Below, one piece after another: positions 54,748-64,000 of a DNA stretch of 64,000 nucleotides (positions within the stretch are counted from its first letter, which is position 1; every line of letters starts with the position of its first letter). Source of the DNA: Branchiostoma floridae (Eukaryota > Chordata > Leptocardii > Amphioxiformes > Branchiostomatidae); assembly GCF_000003815.2 (NCBI RefSeq), contig NC_049987.1, forward strand, positions 1,812,428 to 1,876,427. Direction: 5' to 3'. The notes under the pieces are model-generated. The model did no database searches. It saw nothing but the letters and a program-made list of their open reading frames with translations, and was not told the DNA's origin. A program made the translations under genes and the position numbers.

Positions 54748-57700
54748 GTACGTATTGTAGTTACCCCTTATTCATTCCACATGCTAGCAGTATAATATGA
54801 TACACTAATTTTATAAATGGCTTTATTTGCAAAAAATACAAGGAAAATGACGGCAAATAACTAGTTTGAAAATGTCGTAATTGAAACATAGATCTCACCA
54901 AATAAAGCCTTTAATTTATAGATTTTAAGCCTATACGCTAGGTTTTTTTTTATTCGTGGAGAGACTGGGGTATGCACAAACGGTAGGTAGACTATCCAGT
55001 GAAAATGATCTTTGAGAAATTAAAATATTTCTGAGCTTTGAAGCGTTACGATATGTGTAACGCTTCAAACGTGTGTATTCTGTGTGTACAGACACTGACA
55101 GCGGTATTTTCCCCTTAGCTCAGTCATGGGTGCCCTCTGGCGATCTTCTTGTGGACTTCACCCTGACGTTCTCAGCCCCAGAAATGGTGTATGACGTATG
55201 TAATCGTAATCTCACCCAAAGGTAAGCCGTATTACTCTCCTCCCATTTATAACATGTTATATGCGTGTTATCTGTATGTATGGAGCTAGCACATCACACA
55301 TATGTATCAATGTGATGTAACCAAAGCAGATACTGGCACATGTACGCGTACATGTATCTTCATATTTCATATCACATCAGCTGGGTTATGTTATATTACA
55401 CAACAAGACTTTTTATTCAAAGCCAAGACATAAAATCCAAGCGGAATTTTCGGTGACTATCTGTGACCTTCCTCTGGGCATAACTAACTTGTACTATTCT
55501 ACTCTGTAGCTAGTCATATTGTTAGCATCGATACCTAGAAGCAGCGTGGAAAAGAAAAAGGTAGTATTTCGCCGAGAAATGTGTTAGACTGTCACCGAAA
55601 GATCTTCTGTAACCGTATGTCTTTGTTTTGGATGAAGAGCCTTGATATCAACAGATATAAAATGCTTTTTTTCCCCTGTTATCACTAGTGCCAGGACTAT
55701 CACTATCGCCACCACGGGAGTCCCGGTAACTCCTGGTGAGACAGCGAACGGGCCGACCATGGCCATTACAGGTGCATCGTCAGGTAGGTTCAAATACTTC
55801 AAATATGGATGGTACAACAAGAAATATGGATGGTACAACAACATTTATGTTATAATGACCAGCATTTTTTTTCGTTTGATCACAAGGCCTGTCTAAGGCT
55901 TAGGTCACATTTAAAAAAAGGGGCCCGGCCGGGCAGCTTACGGGAGCGAAAAGCATGATATGAAAGACATCAAAATACACAAAATGTCAAAAAAAGATTC
56001 AAGGGCATAATTTGTGTATTTTTCTAGGATACAATTTGATTTTTCGTTTCTTTAAGACATCCCGGCCGGGCCCCGATTTGTAAATGTGACCTAAGCCTAA
56101 GGCTTAGGTCACATTTCCCAAACGGGGTCCGGCCGGGCAGCTTTCGGGAGCGAAAAGAATGATATAAAAGACACCGGGATACACAAATTTACATCTCTAC
56201 CGGGCCCCGGTTTATGACTTTAGCCTAAGAGGCAAACAATACCACTGGCGCGCCGCTATATATGAAGCGTTTTCTGTCGACGCCATTGCTGCCTCGGCTG
56301 CCATGTCGTCTAACCTGCCAAAATTGTACTGAATTAAGTAACATTTTACTGGGTAAATCTAGAACGAAAATTCCAGAATATACAAGAAATGCAAAAACTG
56401 TGAATAGGGCACGAAGGTGTGGTGTAGGATTAATTAATTTGATACGTAAGTATCGATGTTCTTTCAATTCATTTCAAAGTCAAAACCTACTCCTATATTC
56501 TGTCAAGTTCAAACTTTATAACCCTCGTGAACAATTATCCTGACACTTAACCAATTTGCTAGTGATTATAGCAACAGTCGATCAAATGACTGCTAGTAGG
56601 ATCAGCGTCGTTGGCAATTATCCCCCCTCTCTCTCTCTCATTCTCTCTCTTCTTTTCTCTCTCTCTCTCTTCCTCTCCCTCTTTTTCTCTTCCTCTACCT
56701 CTTCCTCTTCCTCTCTCTTTCTTTCATTCTCTCTTTCAGCCTCTTTTTCTTTCTTTCTCTGTCTTGAATAGGCATCATCTCTCTTTTTTGATAGATAACA
56801 ATAGTACTGTAAATGCAGAAATGTTCGTGGTGGTTTAATGTTCGCGGTTTTCGCGGCGACCACTTCACTGCGAACTTAAAACCACCGCGAACATTTTTTT
56901 TCTATTATGGTATTAGACTGCAGTCTATTGTGTTACCGGTATACCGCGAACTTAAATCCCCTACGAAAAGTCCCTTTTCCCGCTAACGCGAAATTAAATC
57001 CCCGCGAACTTAAATGCATTTACAGTACTTTAATCCACGAGGTGACGTTAACTTTATTAGACCGCCCTTTCCAGTTACTTTCCGACGTTCATCGGGGTCA
57101 TACGCCTAGAATTTATTGTATCCACTTCTTCCCCTCTAGGTGACATGTTCAGCATCTTAATGGTAGACCCAGACACCCCCTCTGCGAACGTCGGCACGAC
57201 TGAAAAGCCACTGCTCCACATGCTCATCACAAACATAACGGTAAACTTGCTATATAACTTTATGTTCTTTAGCTTATTATAAAATGTAAAAAAATGACCG
57301 ATCACGCTAGATATGTGATTTATATGGAAATCAATTGGAAATTACATGGAAATTAATGTTAGCTTATCTGTATTATTGATATTTTCTGGAATTTCAGCTT
57401 GTGAATCAGTGAGTTTAGTCATATTGGTTATCTATTCAAAATTTAGAAGTAAAATATGCATACACTAACTCGGGACCTCTCACTCACACTCCATGGCAGG
57501 GCATTGTCGCTCTCTCTGAGGAACCCCTCCCTTGTACTACCCAAGACTCTTCTGCATCTTGGGACCGATAGACAGTTGTATAAAAAAATAGTTTCTTGTG
57601 AACATATTTGAGCTTGGCTAGCCAGTGGCTGTTTGTTCTTTTCTTTTCTGTTTATGTTGAATAATGCACGTTTATATTATGTATACTTAAGTTTGAACTA

Positions 57701-59887
57701 TTTCTATATTCAGAATGAAGACCCGGGTACAGGAGCGGTCATTGACCCGTACCGAGGCCCCATGCCCCCGCCCTGCTCGGGTGACCACACCTACCACTAC
57801 CTCCTGCTCAGACAGACGGCCGCCTTGTCTCTGACCGTGGATGCCNNNNNNNNNNNNNNNNNNNNNNNNNNNNNNNNNNNNNNNNNNNNNNNNNNNNNNN
57901 NNNNNNNNNNNNNNNNNNNNNNNNNNNNNNNNNNNNNNNNNNNNNNNNNNNNNNNNNNNNNNNNNNNNNNNNNNNNNNNNNNNNNNNNNNNNNNNNNNNN
58001 NNNNNNNNNNNNNNNNNNNNNNNNNNNNNNNNNNNNNNNNNNNNNNNNNNNNNNNNNNNNNNNNNNNNNNNNNNNNNNNNNNNNNNNNNNNNNNNNNNNN
58101 NNNNNNNNNNNNNNNNNNNNNNNNNNNNNNNNNNNNNNNNNNNNNNNNNNNNNNNNNNNNNNNNNNNNNNNNNNNNNNNNNNNNNNNNNNNNNNNNNNNN
58201 NNNNNNNNNNNNNNNNNNNNNNNNNNNNNNNNNNNNNNNNNNNNNNNNNNNNNNNNNNNNNNNNNNNNNNNNNNNNNNNNNNNNNNNNNNNNNNNNNNNN
58301 NNNNNNNNNNNNNNNNNNNNNNNNNNNNNNNNNNNNNNNNNNNNNNNNNNNNNNNNNNNNNNNNNNNNNNNNNNNNNNNNNNNNNNNNNNNNNNNNNNNN
58401 NNNNNNNNNNNNNNNNNNNNNNNNNNNNNNNNNNNNNNNNNNNNNNNNNNNNNNNNNNNNNNNNNNNNNNNNNNNNNNNNNNNNNNNNNNNNNNNNNNNN
58501 NNNNNNNNNNNNNNNNNNNNNNNNNNNNNNNNNNNNNNNNNNNNNNNNNNNNNNNNNNNNNNNNNNNNNNNNNNNNNNNNNNNNNNNNNNNNNNNNNNNN
58601 CATTGAATTTGAAAGCAAAAAGTACAAATGCAACGAACAAATGTCATCGTTATTTCCATTGTAAAAGGGGTAAGCGATACTTATATTAACTATAGATCCA
58701 TTGCAGAAATATAAGCTTGTGCCCAACTTACTTGTTCCCATGTTTCCATTGCACCGTGCCACAAAACTTTTCACACGGAAACCACGGCACAATGTGTTTT
58801 TATAATCAGGGATAACTTGTGAAACATAGTTTAATTTCAAGTTTGTGTAGAACTTCAAATAACGTCTTCCAAATCCCACTCGGTAACGAGGAAACTTTGC
58901 CTTAAAGGATAAGCCACTCCAATCGCGCTTTTACGGCTAGAAATAAAGTTTAATTGGTCAGATCATCATCCATTCGCAATTTTAACTTAAAACAAGAATG
59001 ATAAACTGTTTTGTTCTGATTGGTTCCAAAGCCGCTTCATAGATAATATTCTAAGCAATTTCTTGTACTATTTTTCTTTAGGTGCCTTTTTGAAGTGGCA
59101 AACTTCATCTCTTCTAACCAACTGACCCCAGTCTGTTACGTCACCATGGTAGCAGCTACAGACGGATATGTTCGCTACAACTACGTTAACGACAGAGGTA
59201 GGTTCTTTATATTTCAACGCAGGCTGCCTTCATCCAAGCACTGTACTTGATGTGCCCAAATCGTATCCTTTGCATATACGGAAAAAGTGTTTTCACTGAC
59301 TGTTATCATATTATCCTAGTAACAAACGTAACCAATTTCCAAACTTCGGCGACAGTATCACATCTGCTATCGCGAGAGGAAATTTAATGATAGCTTGCGC
59401 GAGTGAGGTGAAAACGAGGGCGGGACGGTATTGGCAGTAGGTCTTCCTTTTGGCATTTGGGTTTTGCGATTCTAGTATAGGTCCCAGATTGTACTAACGC
59501 GAGAGAAATGTTCTCTGAGAATGAAGATTGTCCTTATCATTAATCACATGTCTCTTTTATAAATCATACAACTGTTACAAATAAAAGAAGACGATATTGA
59601 AAAGTTTGATGGGGTAAAGCTGCTACTATCCTGCGTTTACACAATTTTTTTGCAAGGAGGCGGTGAGATGGCGGCTGGTTAGACCTAGTATTGTCTACAT
59701 ATTAGGTTAAATTATCTTGTGATTTCTTTGGACAGGGATGAGCGAAGCAGATTCTTGCCGAGGACTTGATGGGTACGACCGCTGTCCAACTGCGCCCCCT
59801 GGCAGCAGTAGTGAGAAAGCCATGCTGTCGCTGCCTACTGCCATGGCGTCCGCCTTGTGTCTGATGTATAGCTTTATCGTAAGCTAG
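54699..59887 (+). CDS. PEBP-like secreted protein gene, copy 2 (intact reading)
   Basis: Exons 54699-54747, 55119-55221, 55689-55783, 57140-57240, 57714-57845 (cut by a gap), 59082-59197 and 59736-59887. With exon 5 at the length seen in copy 1 the sum is 795 bases, 264 residues plus stop, all phases matching. Features are a signal peptide, a PEBP domain (DPDTPS; GPMPPP...GDHTY), two terminal cysteines and a hydrophobic tail. PEBP proteins bind phosphatidylethanolamine or anionic ligands; secreted members are less well understood. The export signal and tail point to the cell surface or outside. The exact ligand is unknown. Confidence 0.85.
55119..55221 (+). CDS. PEBP copy 2 exon 2
   Basis: Reads AQSWVPSGDLLVDFTLTFSA, then PEMVYDVCNRNLTQ, with donor AG|gtaagc (phase 2). 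It has the base that is missing in copy 1. Confidence 0.9.
55689..55783 (+). CDS. PEBP copy 2 exon 3
   Basis: Reads SARTITIATTGVPVTPGETA, then NGPTMAITGASS. Acceptor cactag, donor G|gtaggt, phase 2 in, 1 out. Confidence 0.9.
55894..56098. mobile_element. MITE 'taaggcttaggtcacattt', first of an abutting pair
   Basis: Starts TAAGGCTTAGGTCACATTT...GGGGCCCGGCCGGGCAGC and ends CCCGGCCGGGCCCCGATTTGTAAATGTGACCTAAGCCT, a clear terminal inverted repeat of about 35 bases. Confidence 0.85.
56099..56229. mobile_element. MITE 'taaggcttaggtcacattt', second, shorter copy
   Basis: Starts directly after the first with TAAGGCTTAGGTCACATTTCCC...GGTCCGGCCGGGCAGC and ends CCGGGCCCCGGTTTATGACTTTAGCCTAA. The interior is partly deleted relative to the first copy. 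Confidence 0.8.
56627..56765. repeat. CT-rich low-complexity tract
   Basis: Nearly pure pyrimidine (ctctct / cttcctct). Gives Ser/Leu-rich and Arg/Glu-rich false open frames. Confidence 0.95.
56807..57025. mobile_element. MITE, 'ctgtaaatgcagaaatgttcg' family, best copy
   Basis: Left CTGTAAATGCAGAAATGTTC and right GCGAACTTAAATGCATTTACAG are terminal inverts, flanked by TA on both sides. The interior is built of 'ttcgcgg / ccgcgaa' blocks. Other copies are at 10168 and 10614. Confidence 0.8.
57140..57240 (+). CDS. PEBP copy 2 exon 4: DPDTPS motif
   Basis: Reads GDMFSILMVDPDTPSANVGT, then EKPLLHMLITNIT. Acceptor cctctag, donor ACG|gtaaac. Confidence 0.9.
57714..57845 (+). CDS. PEBP copy 2 exon 5 (runs into gap)
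   Basis: Reads NEDPGTGAVIDPYRGPMPPP, then CSGDHTYHYLLLRQTAALSL up to the gap. Copy 1 suggests about 47 more bases before the donor. Confidence 0.9.
57846..58600. other. Assembly gap (755 N)
   Basis: Run of N covering the end of exon 5 and most of intron 5 of PEBP copy 2. Copy 1 has an AAT-rich microsatellite at this place, a likely cause. Confidence 0.99.
59082..59197 (+). CDS. PEBP copy 2 exon 6
   Basis: Reads CLFEVANFISSNQLTPVCYV, then TMVAATDGYVRYNYVNDR. The donor G|gtaggt is intact here, unlike copy 1. Confidence 0.9.
59736..59887 (+). CDS. PEBP copy 2 exon 7: hydrophobic tail
   Basis: Reads MSEADSCRGLDGYDRCPTAP, then PGSSSEK and MLSLPTAMASALCLMYSFIV to the stop. Small Ser/Gly residues before a hydrophobic end suggest a GPI-anchor signal. 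Confidence 0.85.
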
Positions 59888-60475
59888 AACGAAGACCTAG
59901 GAAGATATAATTCCGTAAAAACGGTGGAATGATGTTCTTTTGTGTGGTCGTATTTTTTACATGCGGAATATCGTAGATTGACACGATGTAAAACCAACCA
60001 CGCTGGCAGCCATATTGGTTTTCCTTACATTTAAATAATGTTACATACATGATTGTAAATCTTCAACAACGTATAGACGATTTATTTTCTCGTTGTTTTG
60101 CATTTCTTTAGCCGTAAAACACATTTTCAATTACATAATAAACACTGAAATTTTCTATTTTTACAGATTTTACCATGTGTAAAAACAACTATACAGCATT
60201 TCAGAATAGTATAAAAATTATTTGTTGTTTCAGAAATAAAAACAAAGCAAAAAAATGAATCCACAAGTTTTATTCAACGGCAACCTTATCGAAATTGTAA
60301 CATTCTACTCAAAATATATATCTATATAGCAGGTATAAACGCAATCCAGCGTAGCATACCAGCTTTGATTTCGACTATATCATTTTGTTAGTTTATTCAT
60401 CACTTCATGTATAAATCCCACAACCTATTATTAAATGTAGCCTTTGGCACAGAGTAATTGTGTTGATCTAAGAGT

Positions 60476-61314
60476 TTTTATCGACTGGACAAACGCAGCT
60501 AATTTCGATAGTGAACGGGAGGTTTTGAACTACCTTGAATGTGATTGGTCAGTCGAAAATTGAGCTTTATCATTCCCATCTGGCGCAAAAAATGATACAT
60601 GATAGGAGGAAAAATGTACTAAGTTTTATGACAACCTCTCAATGTATTATAATATCATCAACCGCGATATCCTTTCCTGAAAAAAATGCTCCACTCACAA
60701 AGTTTTGATACTTCTATGAACATTAGCCAGAGAATTTCAAGATGAAATATATAATAAATAAAAAAAATTCAAAGCTAAAACATGTCTTAACCCTATTCAG
60801 ACCGGGGGGGGGGGGGGGCTTTTGAGGCCCGCGCCAACTTCGATGTCCTATAACGCCAGAACGCCTTACGCTAAAGCCACCAAATTTGGGGAGTTTTCCT
60901 AAAAAATTGTTGGCAACAATTTTACGGAGGTTGGGAAATTTTCCATTTTTCCGTGTTGCCATGGCAACCGTTTGCTGACAGGCATTTTTGCCAAAAATCC
61001 CCATTTTGGGTTCTAACAATGTATTTTTCACATTTATTTGCAAAATTACTGCCATTTTGTTACAAAAAAAAAATGTTATACTATTTCAGGATATTTTTCC
61101 TAATTAAATATGCATAAATTATGGCAATTTGATGAAGTCATCAGCCCAAAATCCTAAAAGGCGGACCGTATGGCCAGATCAAGAATAACAAGCTAATTAC
61201 CCCCTAAAAATTTGAATACCGGGGATTTTTTTTTCAAAAAACCTCCTAAATGGAGGAATTTGGTCTATTTCCATTTGCCCTTTGGAAATTTTGTGTGCAA
61301 AAAAAAGAGTTTTA
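60476..61314. other. No gene seen; repeat-like DNA with a G run
   Basis: Holds 'cctattcagaccgggggggggggggg' near 60793 and palindromic phrases such as 'aattgttggcaacaatt' and 'gttgccatggcaac'. These suggest an interspersed element, but no boundaries could be set. Confidence 0.4.
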
Positions 61315-61796
61315 NNNNNNNNNNNNNNNNNNNNNNNNNNNNNNNNNNNNNNNNNNNNNNNNNNNNNNNNNNNNNNNNNNNNNNNNNNNNNNNNNNNNNN
61401 NNNNNNNNNNNNNNNNNNNNNNNNNNNNNNNNNNNNNNNNNNNNNNNNNNNNNNNNNNNNNNNNNNNNNNNNNNNNNNNNNNNNNNNNNNNNNNNNNNNN
61501 NNNNNNNNNNNNNNNNNNNNNNNNNNNNNNNNNNNNNNNNNNNNNNNNNNNNNNNNNNNNNNNNNNNNNNNNNNNNNNNNNNNNNNNNNNNNNNNNNNNN
61601 NNNNNNNNNNNNNNNNNNNNNNNNNNNNNNNNNNNNNNNNNNNNNNNNNNNNNNNNNNNNNNNNNNNNNNNNNNNNNNNNNNNNNNNNNNNNNNNNNNNN
61701 NNNNNNNNNNNNNNNNNNNNNNNNNNNNNNNNNNNNNNNNNNNNNNNNNNNNNNNNNNNNNNNNNNNNNNNNNNNNNNNNNNNNNNNNNNNNNNNN
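61315..61796. other. Assembly gap (482 N)
   Basis: Run of N. Confidence 0.99.
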
Positions 61797-61883
61797 TTCT
61801 ATTATCTTTTGTGTAGTAAAAGCACATTTGATTTATTCTATTAGGTATATAAACTTTACCTGTTTATCAATTACTAGTATGTT

Positions 61884-62010
61884 GATAGGTTATACCCTGG
61901 AATTCAACATATTAGTTTATCGCGCTTAAAAACTGAGCCCTACTATGATTTCTTTAGCGTCGATGTCAGTCATATTGTGGTCCTTAACTAGAGAAATTCC
62001 CATAGGCCGA
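61884..62010. repeat. Interspersed repeat, partner of 43725-43852
   Basis: 'tataccctggaattcaacatattagttta...agcgtcgatgtcagtca...cccataggccgaaaactgt'. The flanks differ from the other copy. Confidence 0.65.
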
Positions 62011-62189
62011 AAACTGTGTTACCACAATATGGCTGTGCCCGTAGACCTCCCTTGAGACAATATGGCTGTCCCCGTAAAACGCCAACGAAACCAATATAGC
62101 TTTTGCCATCGGGGCCCTTAGTGTTAACTGAGAACTTATTCACGGAGAGTTACTAGTCCTTGTACTGGTTGTTTCATGTCGCATGGGCT

Positions 62190-62491
62190 CCCCTTGGCGA
62201 TTCCTTGCCGAACTGCACCACGATCTCTTTAACCCAAAGGAATCGGGTTATGGTTATGTGGGGTACACAAGAGTGCAAAGTTGAACGTCCTTTGTTATTT
62301 GACTAGCTGCACGGCCCGGGTGGTGTCAGGGGTTGAGTGGTACATGAACCTTTGTTGTCAAACAGGTTTTGTATACGTAAGCTTTGTGGAGCCTTCGATT
62401 AAAAGGCCGATAACATCAGCATTATTTCTTACACGACGTGATTTACGTAAGCCAAGGTACACCCAGCGGTCAGTCACTCCCAAGAACAGAG
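62190..62491 (+). promoter_or_regulatory. Conserved block U, second copy (possible 5' UTR exon of a third PEBP gene)
   Basis: Matches 26001-26305 in ordered blocks and ends at ACAGAG|gtgagt. In copy 1 this block lies about 2.1 kb upstream of the PEBP start codon. Here the same distance reaches just past the window edge. Confidence 0.4.
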
Positions 62492-62612
62492 GTGAGTGCA
62501 GGCATATAGGCAGTTTTCTCTGTAGACTATAGATATACATGCCGTGTTGTTGTTATTGTGTAGAGCATTCCCACACCGTTTCTGCAAAAAGAAAGACAGG
62601 GGAATGTTGTAC

Positions 62613-63150
62613 AGACAAACCTGTATAACCGCCACCTTAGCATAGCATAGCAAACCTGGCATAGCGACTACCTGGCCATTGGGGTCACTTTTTATCGGTC
62701 CCTTGGATTTTCCACATTGAGAAATAGTCAATAGCGGCCATTTGTCCAACGCGGCTACGGCCAGAGGATTCCCTTTCCTCGTAGATTTAAAAAAAAAACT
62801 GCATAGTTCGGCAATACAACGGTCGTATATCACCCTGCGCCGAGTTCCAAATCGTACTTTGCGTGGATTTCGAACTCTGGACAGGTTGATTTTGGCGTCT
62901 TTGTGGAAGAATTTACCAGCATTACGCTTGGCATTATCAATAATTTTCGGTAGATTTAACTTATACAGGCGCTAGGGTTAGTTGAATTTAAAAATTTTTA
63001 CTTGGCGGGAATGATCAGTGGGTATTGAAATTACATGTAACTTATTGCTCGTGGTCAATTGATCAGCATTTAGTCCATAGTCTCCCCATGTCTATAGGGG
63101 CCACATTCGGCCAGTCCTTTAAGTGACCGCTACAGAAAGGTTTGACTGCG
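62613..63150. mobile_element. TIR element 'caaacctgtctatagcggcc', inverted full copy
   Basis: Starts CAAACCTGTATAACCGCCAC and ends GTGACCGCTACAGAAAGGTTTG. The interior 'gtggtcaattgatcagcattt' is the inverse of 'aaatgctgatcaattgaccaa' at 23717. No transposase. Confidence 0.7.
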
Positions 63151-63419
63151 TACTATAATACGGGAGTAGGAGGCTGATCTTTCTATCGCAAAATCCTCCG
63201 CTAATAAGAGTTTCGTCGTGCCTCCTCCCCCCTAGGGTCAAGGACACAGCAAGCGTTCAGCTCAAACAGCTAAACACTTGTGCGTGACTTCTCGTACACT
63301 GATAATCATCTGTTAAAAAAACATCCATGCCATGCATACATTTCGTTTTTAAGCAATTTAAGTTTGTCTGCCCTTAAACAGATAGAATTACATTATACAG
63401 TATTACAGCACAAAAAAAG

Positions 63420-63722
63420 CAAGTTTAGCCAACCCTACTCAGACCAGGCCTTATCAAAGACTTTGACATTTTTTACTATAATAGTGATTAAAACATTACA
63501 GCGATTAAAACATTACAAAAGAAAGCTCTAAGAGCTCTGTTCAGCATTAAAACAACCCTAGGAGATACCAACCCTCCCATTTCAGTATATTGTAAACTAT
63601 TTGATGCCTGCGTTGTCCCAATATTGACTTATGGTGCGACTTATGCGACTTACTGCATTTAGCCCTAGGAGGGCATGAATATGCAATAAACTTCATTGTC
63701 ATTGTCATTGTCATTGTCACTA
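63420..63722 (+). mobile_element. LINE 3' fragment with (TTCATTGTCA)n tail
   Basis: A frame from 63513 reads LQKKALRALFSIKTTLGDTN, then KLFDACVVPILTYGA, the 'L-F-D-x-x-V-x-P-I-L-T-Y-G' motif of LINE reverse transcriptases. The tail is 'gccctaggagggcatgaatatgcaataaacttcattgtcattgtcattgtc'. An internal deletion joins motif and tail. Confidence 0.75.
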
Positions 63723-63965
63723 TACGGTCATTAACTTTAAAAGCACAATCTAAACATAATACACAATGTTGTAAGTAATTTGGCACAGTATACATGTACG
63801 TATGTTGAAGGTAAACTGCTTATCTATGTAAACCGCACCGTGACCGTGCTTAAGTTATGTAAACATCAGAAGATACAAAGGCAGGAATGGGCGGTATGCA
63901 GGGGTCATATTCACTATTGTCCCATGACATACCATACATTTTACGGCCTGTGCACGAATATTAAA

Positions 63966-63986
63966 GCTACCGCCTGCTTCTCGGCT
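63966..63986 (+). promoter_or_regulatory. 21-bp block shared with the upstream region of PEBP copy 1
   Basis: GCTACCGCCTGCTTCTCGGCT here and GCTACTGCCTGCTTCTCGGC(T) at 28293-28313 differ at one base. In copy 1 the PEBP start codon follows 99 bases later. Confidence 0.4.
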
Positions 63987-64000
63987 GCATGTCACCAGCT

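Larger units (their letters stand above)
52693..60475 (+). repeat. Segmental duplication, copy 2 (contains PEBP copy 2)
   Basis: Homologous to 26480-34050. The left edge 'tttttatcgactgaacacacgcagct' reappears at 60475-60505 ('tttttatcgactggacaaacgcagct') exactly where the right-edge homology stops. This is what is left when units once lay head-to-tail. Confidence 0.7.

Noticed and set aside
56611-56863. Leu/Ser-rich and Arg/Glu-rich frames over the CT tract
   Set aside because: Simple-sequence artefact.

Overview
The window is eukaryotic, and most likely from an amphioxus (Branchiostoma) genome. That rests on four things: split genes with short exons and GT/AG introns, invertebrate-deuterostome domain families (a ROCO GTPase joined to a CARD, a YWTD propeller on a type II membrane stalk, secreted PEBP-like proteins), a dense mix of small TIR elements, LINE stubs and tRNA-derived SINEs, and N-filled gaps. 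The species is inferred, not shown. No CRISPR, operon, rRNA or free-standing tRNA gene was seen.

Layout. 1-8.8 kb: repeats and LINE stubs only. 8.9-22.9 kb, minus strand: a multi-exon gene for a predicted type II membrane protein with a cytoplasmic head, one transmembrane segment, a coiled-coil stalk of about 500 residues made of 17/14/24-residue repeats, and a YWTD (LDL-receptor-type) beta-propeller. Its exons join in phase except at one place beside a LINE insertion, and two propeller exons carry in-frame stops, so this copy may be dead. 22.8-24.9 kb: a duplicated copy of its first exon and upstream region. 26.5-34.05 kb and 52.7-60.48 kb, plus strand: two copies of a segmental duplication, each with a seven-exon gene for a secreted PEBP-like protein. 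Copy 1 has a 1-bp deletion and a lost splice donor. Copy 2 reads cleanly but loses part of exon 5 in a gap. Sequence at the right edge suggests that a third copy starts just outside the window.

35.6-42.6 kb, minus strand, between the PEBP copies: a ROCO-family gene with an N-terminal cap, an array of one-exon ankyrin repeats (8 intact, about 7 dead), the second half of a Roc GTPase, a COR domain and a C-terminal CARD. The P-loop half of Roc is not visible and probably lies in a 100-N gap. 34.06 kb: an orphan NHL-repeat terminal exon right at the duplication breakpoint. 43.1-46.7 kb, plus strand: a decayed THAP / HTH / DDE_4 transposase. The rest is repeats and unannotated DNA.

How the genes relate. 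They share no pathway that the sequence shows. The ROCO-CARD protein looks like a cytosolic signalling scaffold, with ankyrin input, a GTPase switch and a CARD output, as in innate immune or cell-death signalling. The stalk-propeller protein looks like a cell-surface binding receptor. The PEBP-like proteins look secreted or lipid-anchored. A recurring theme is gene decay and module turnover: dead ankyrin exons, premature stops, a splice-donor loss and elements inserted in or beside exons.
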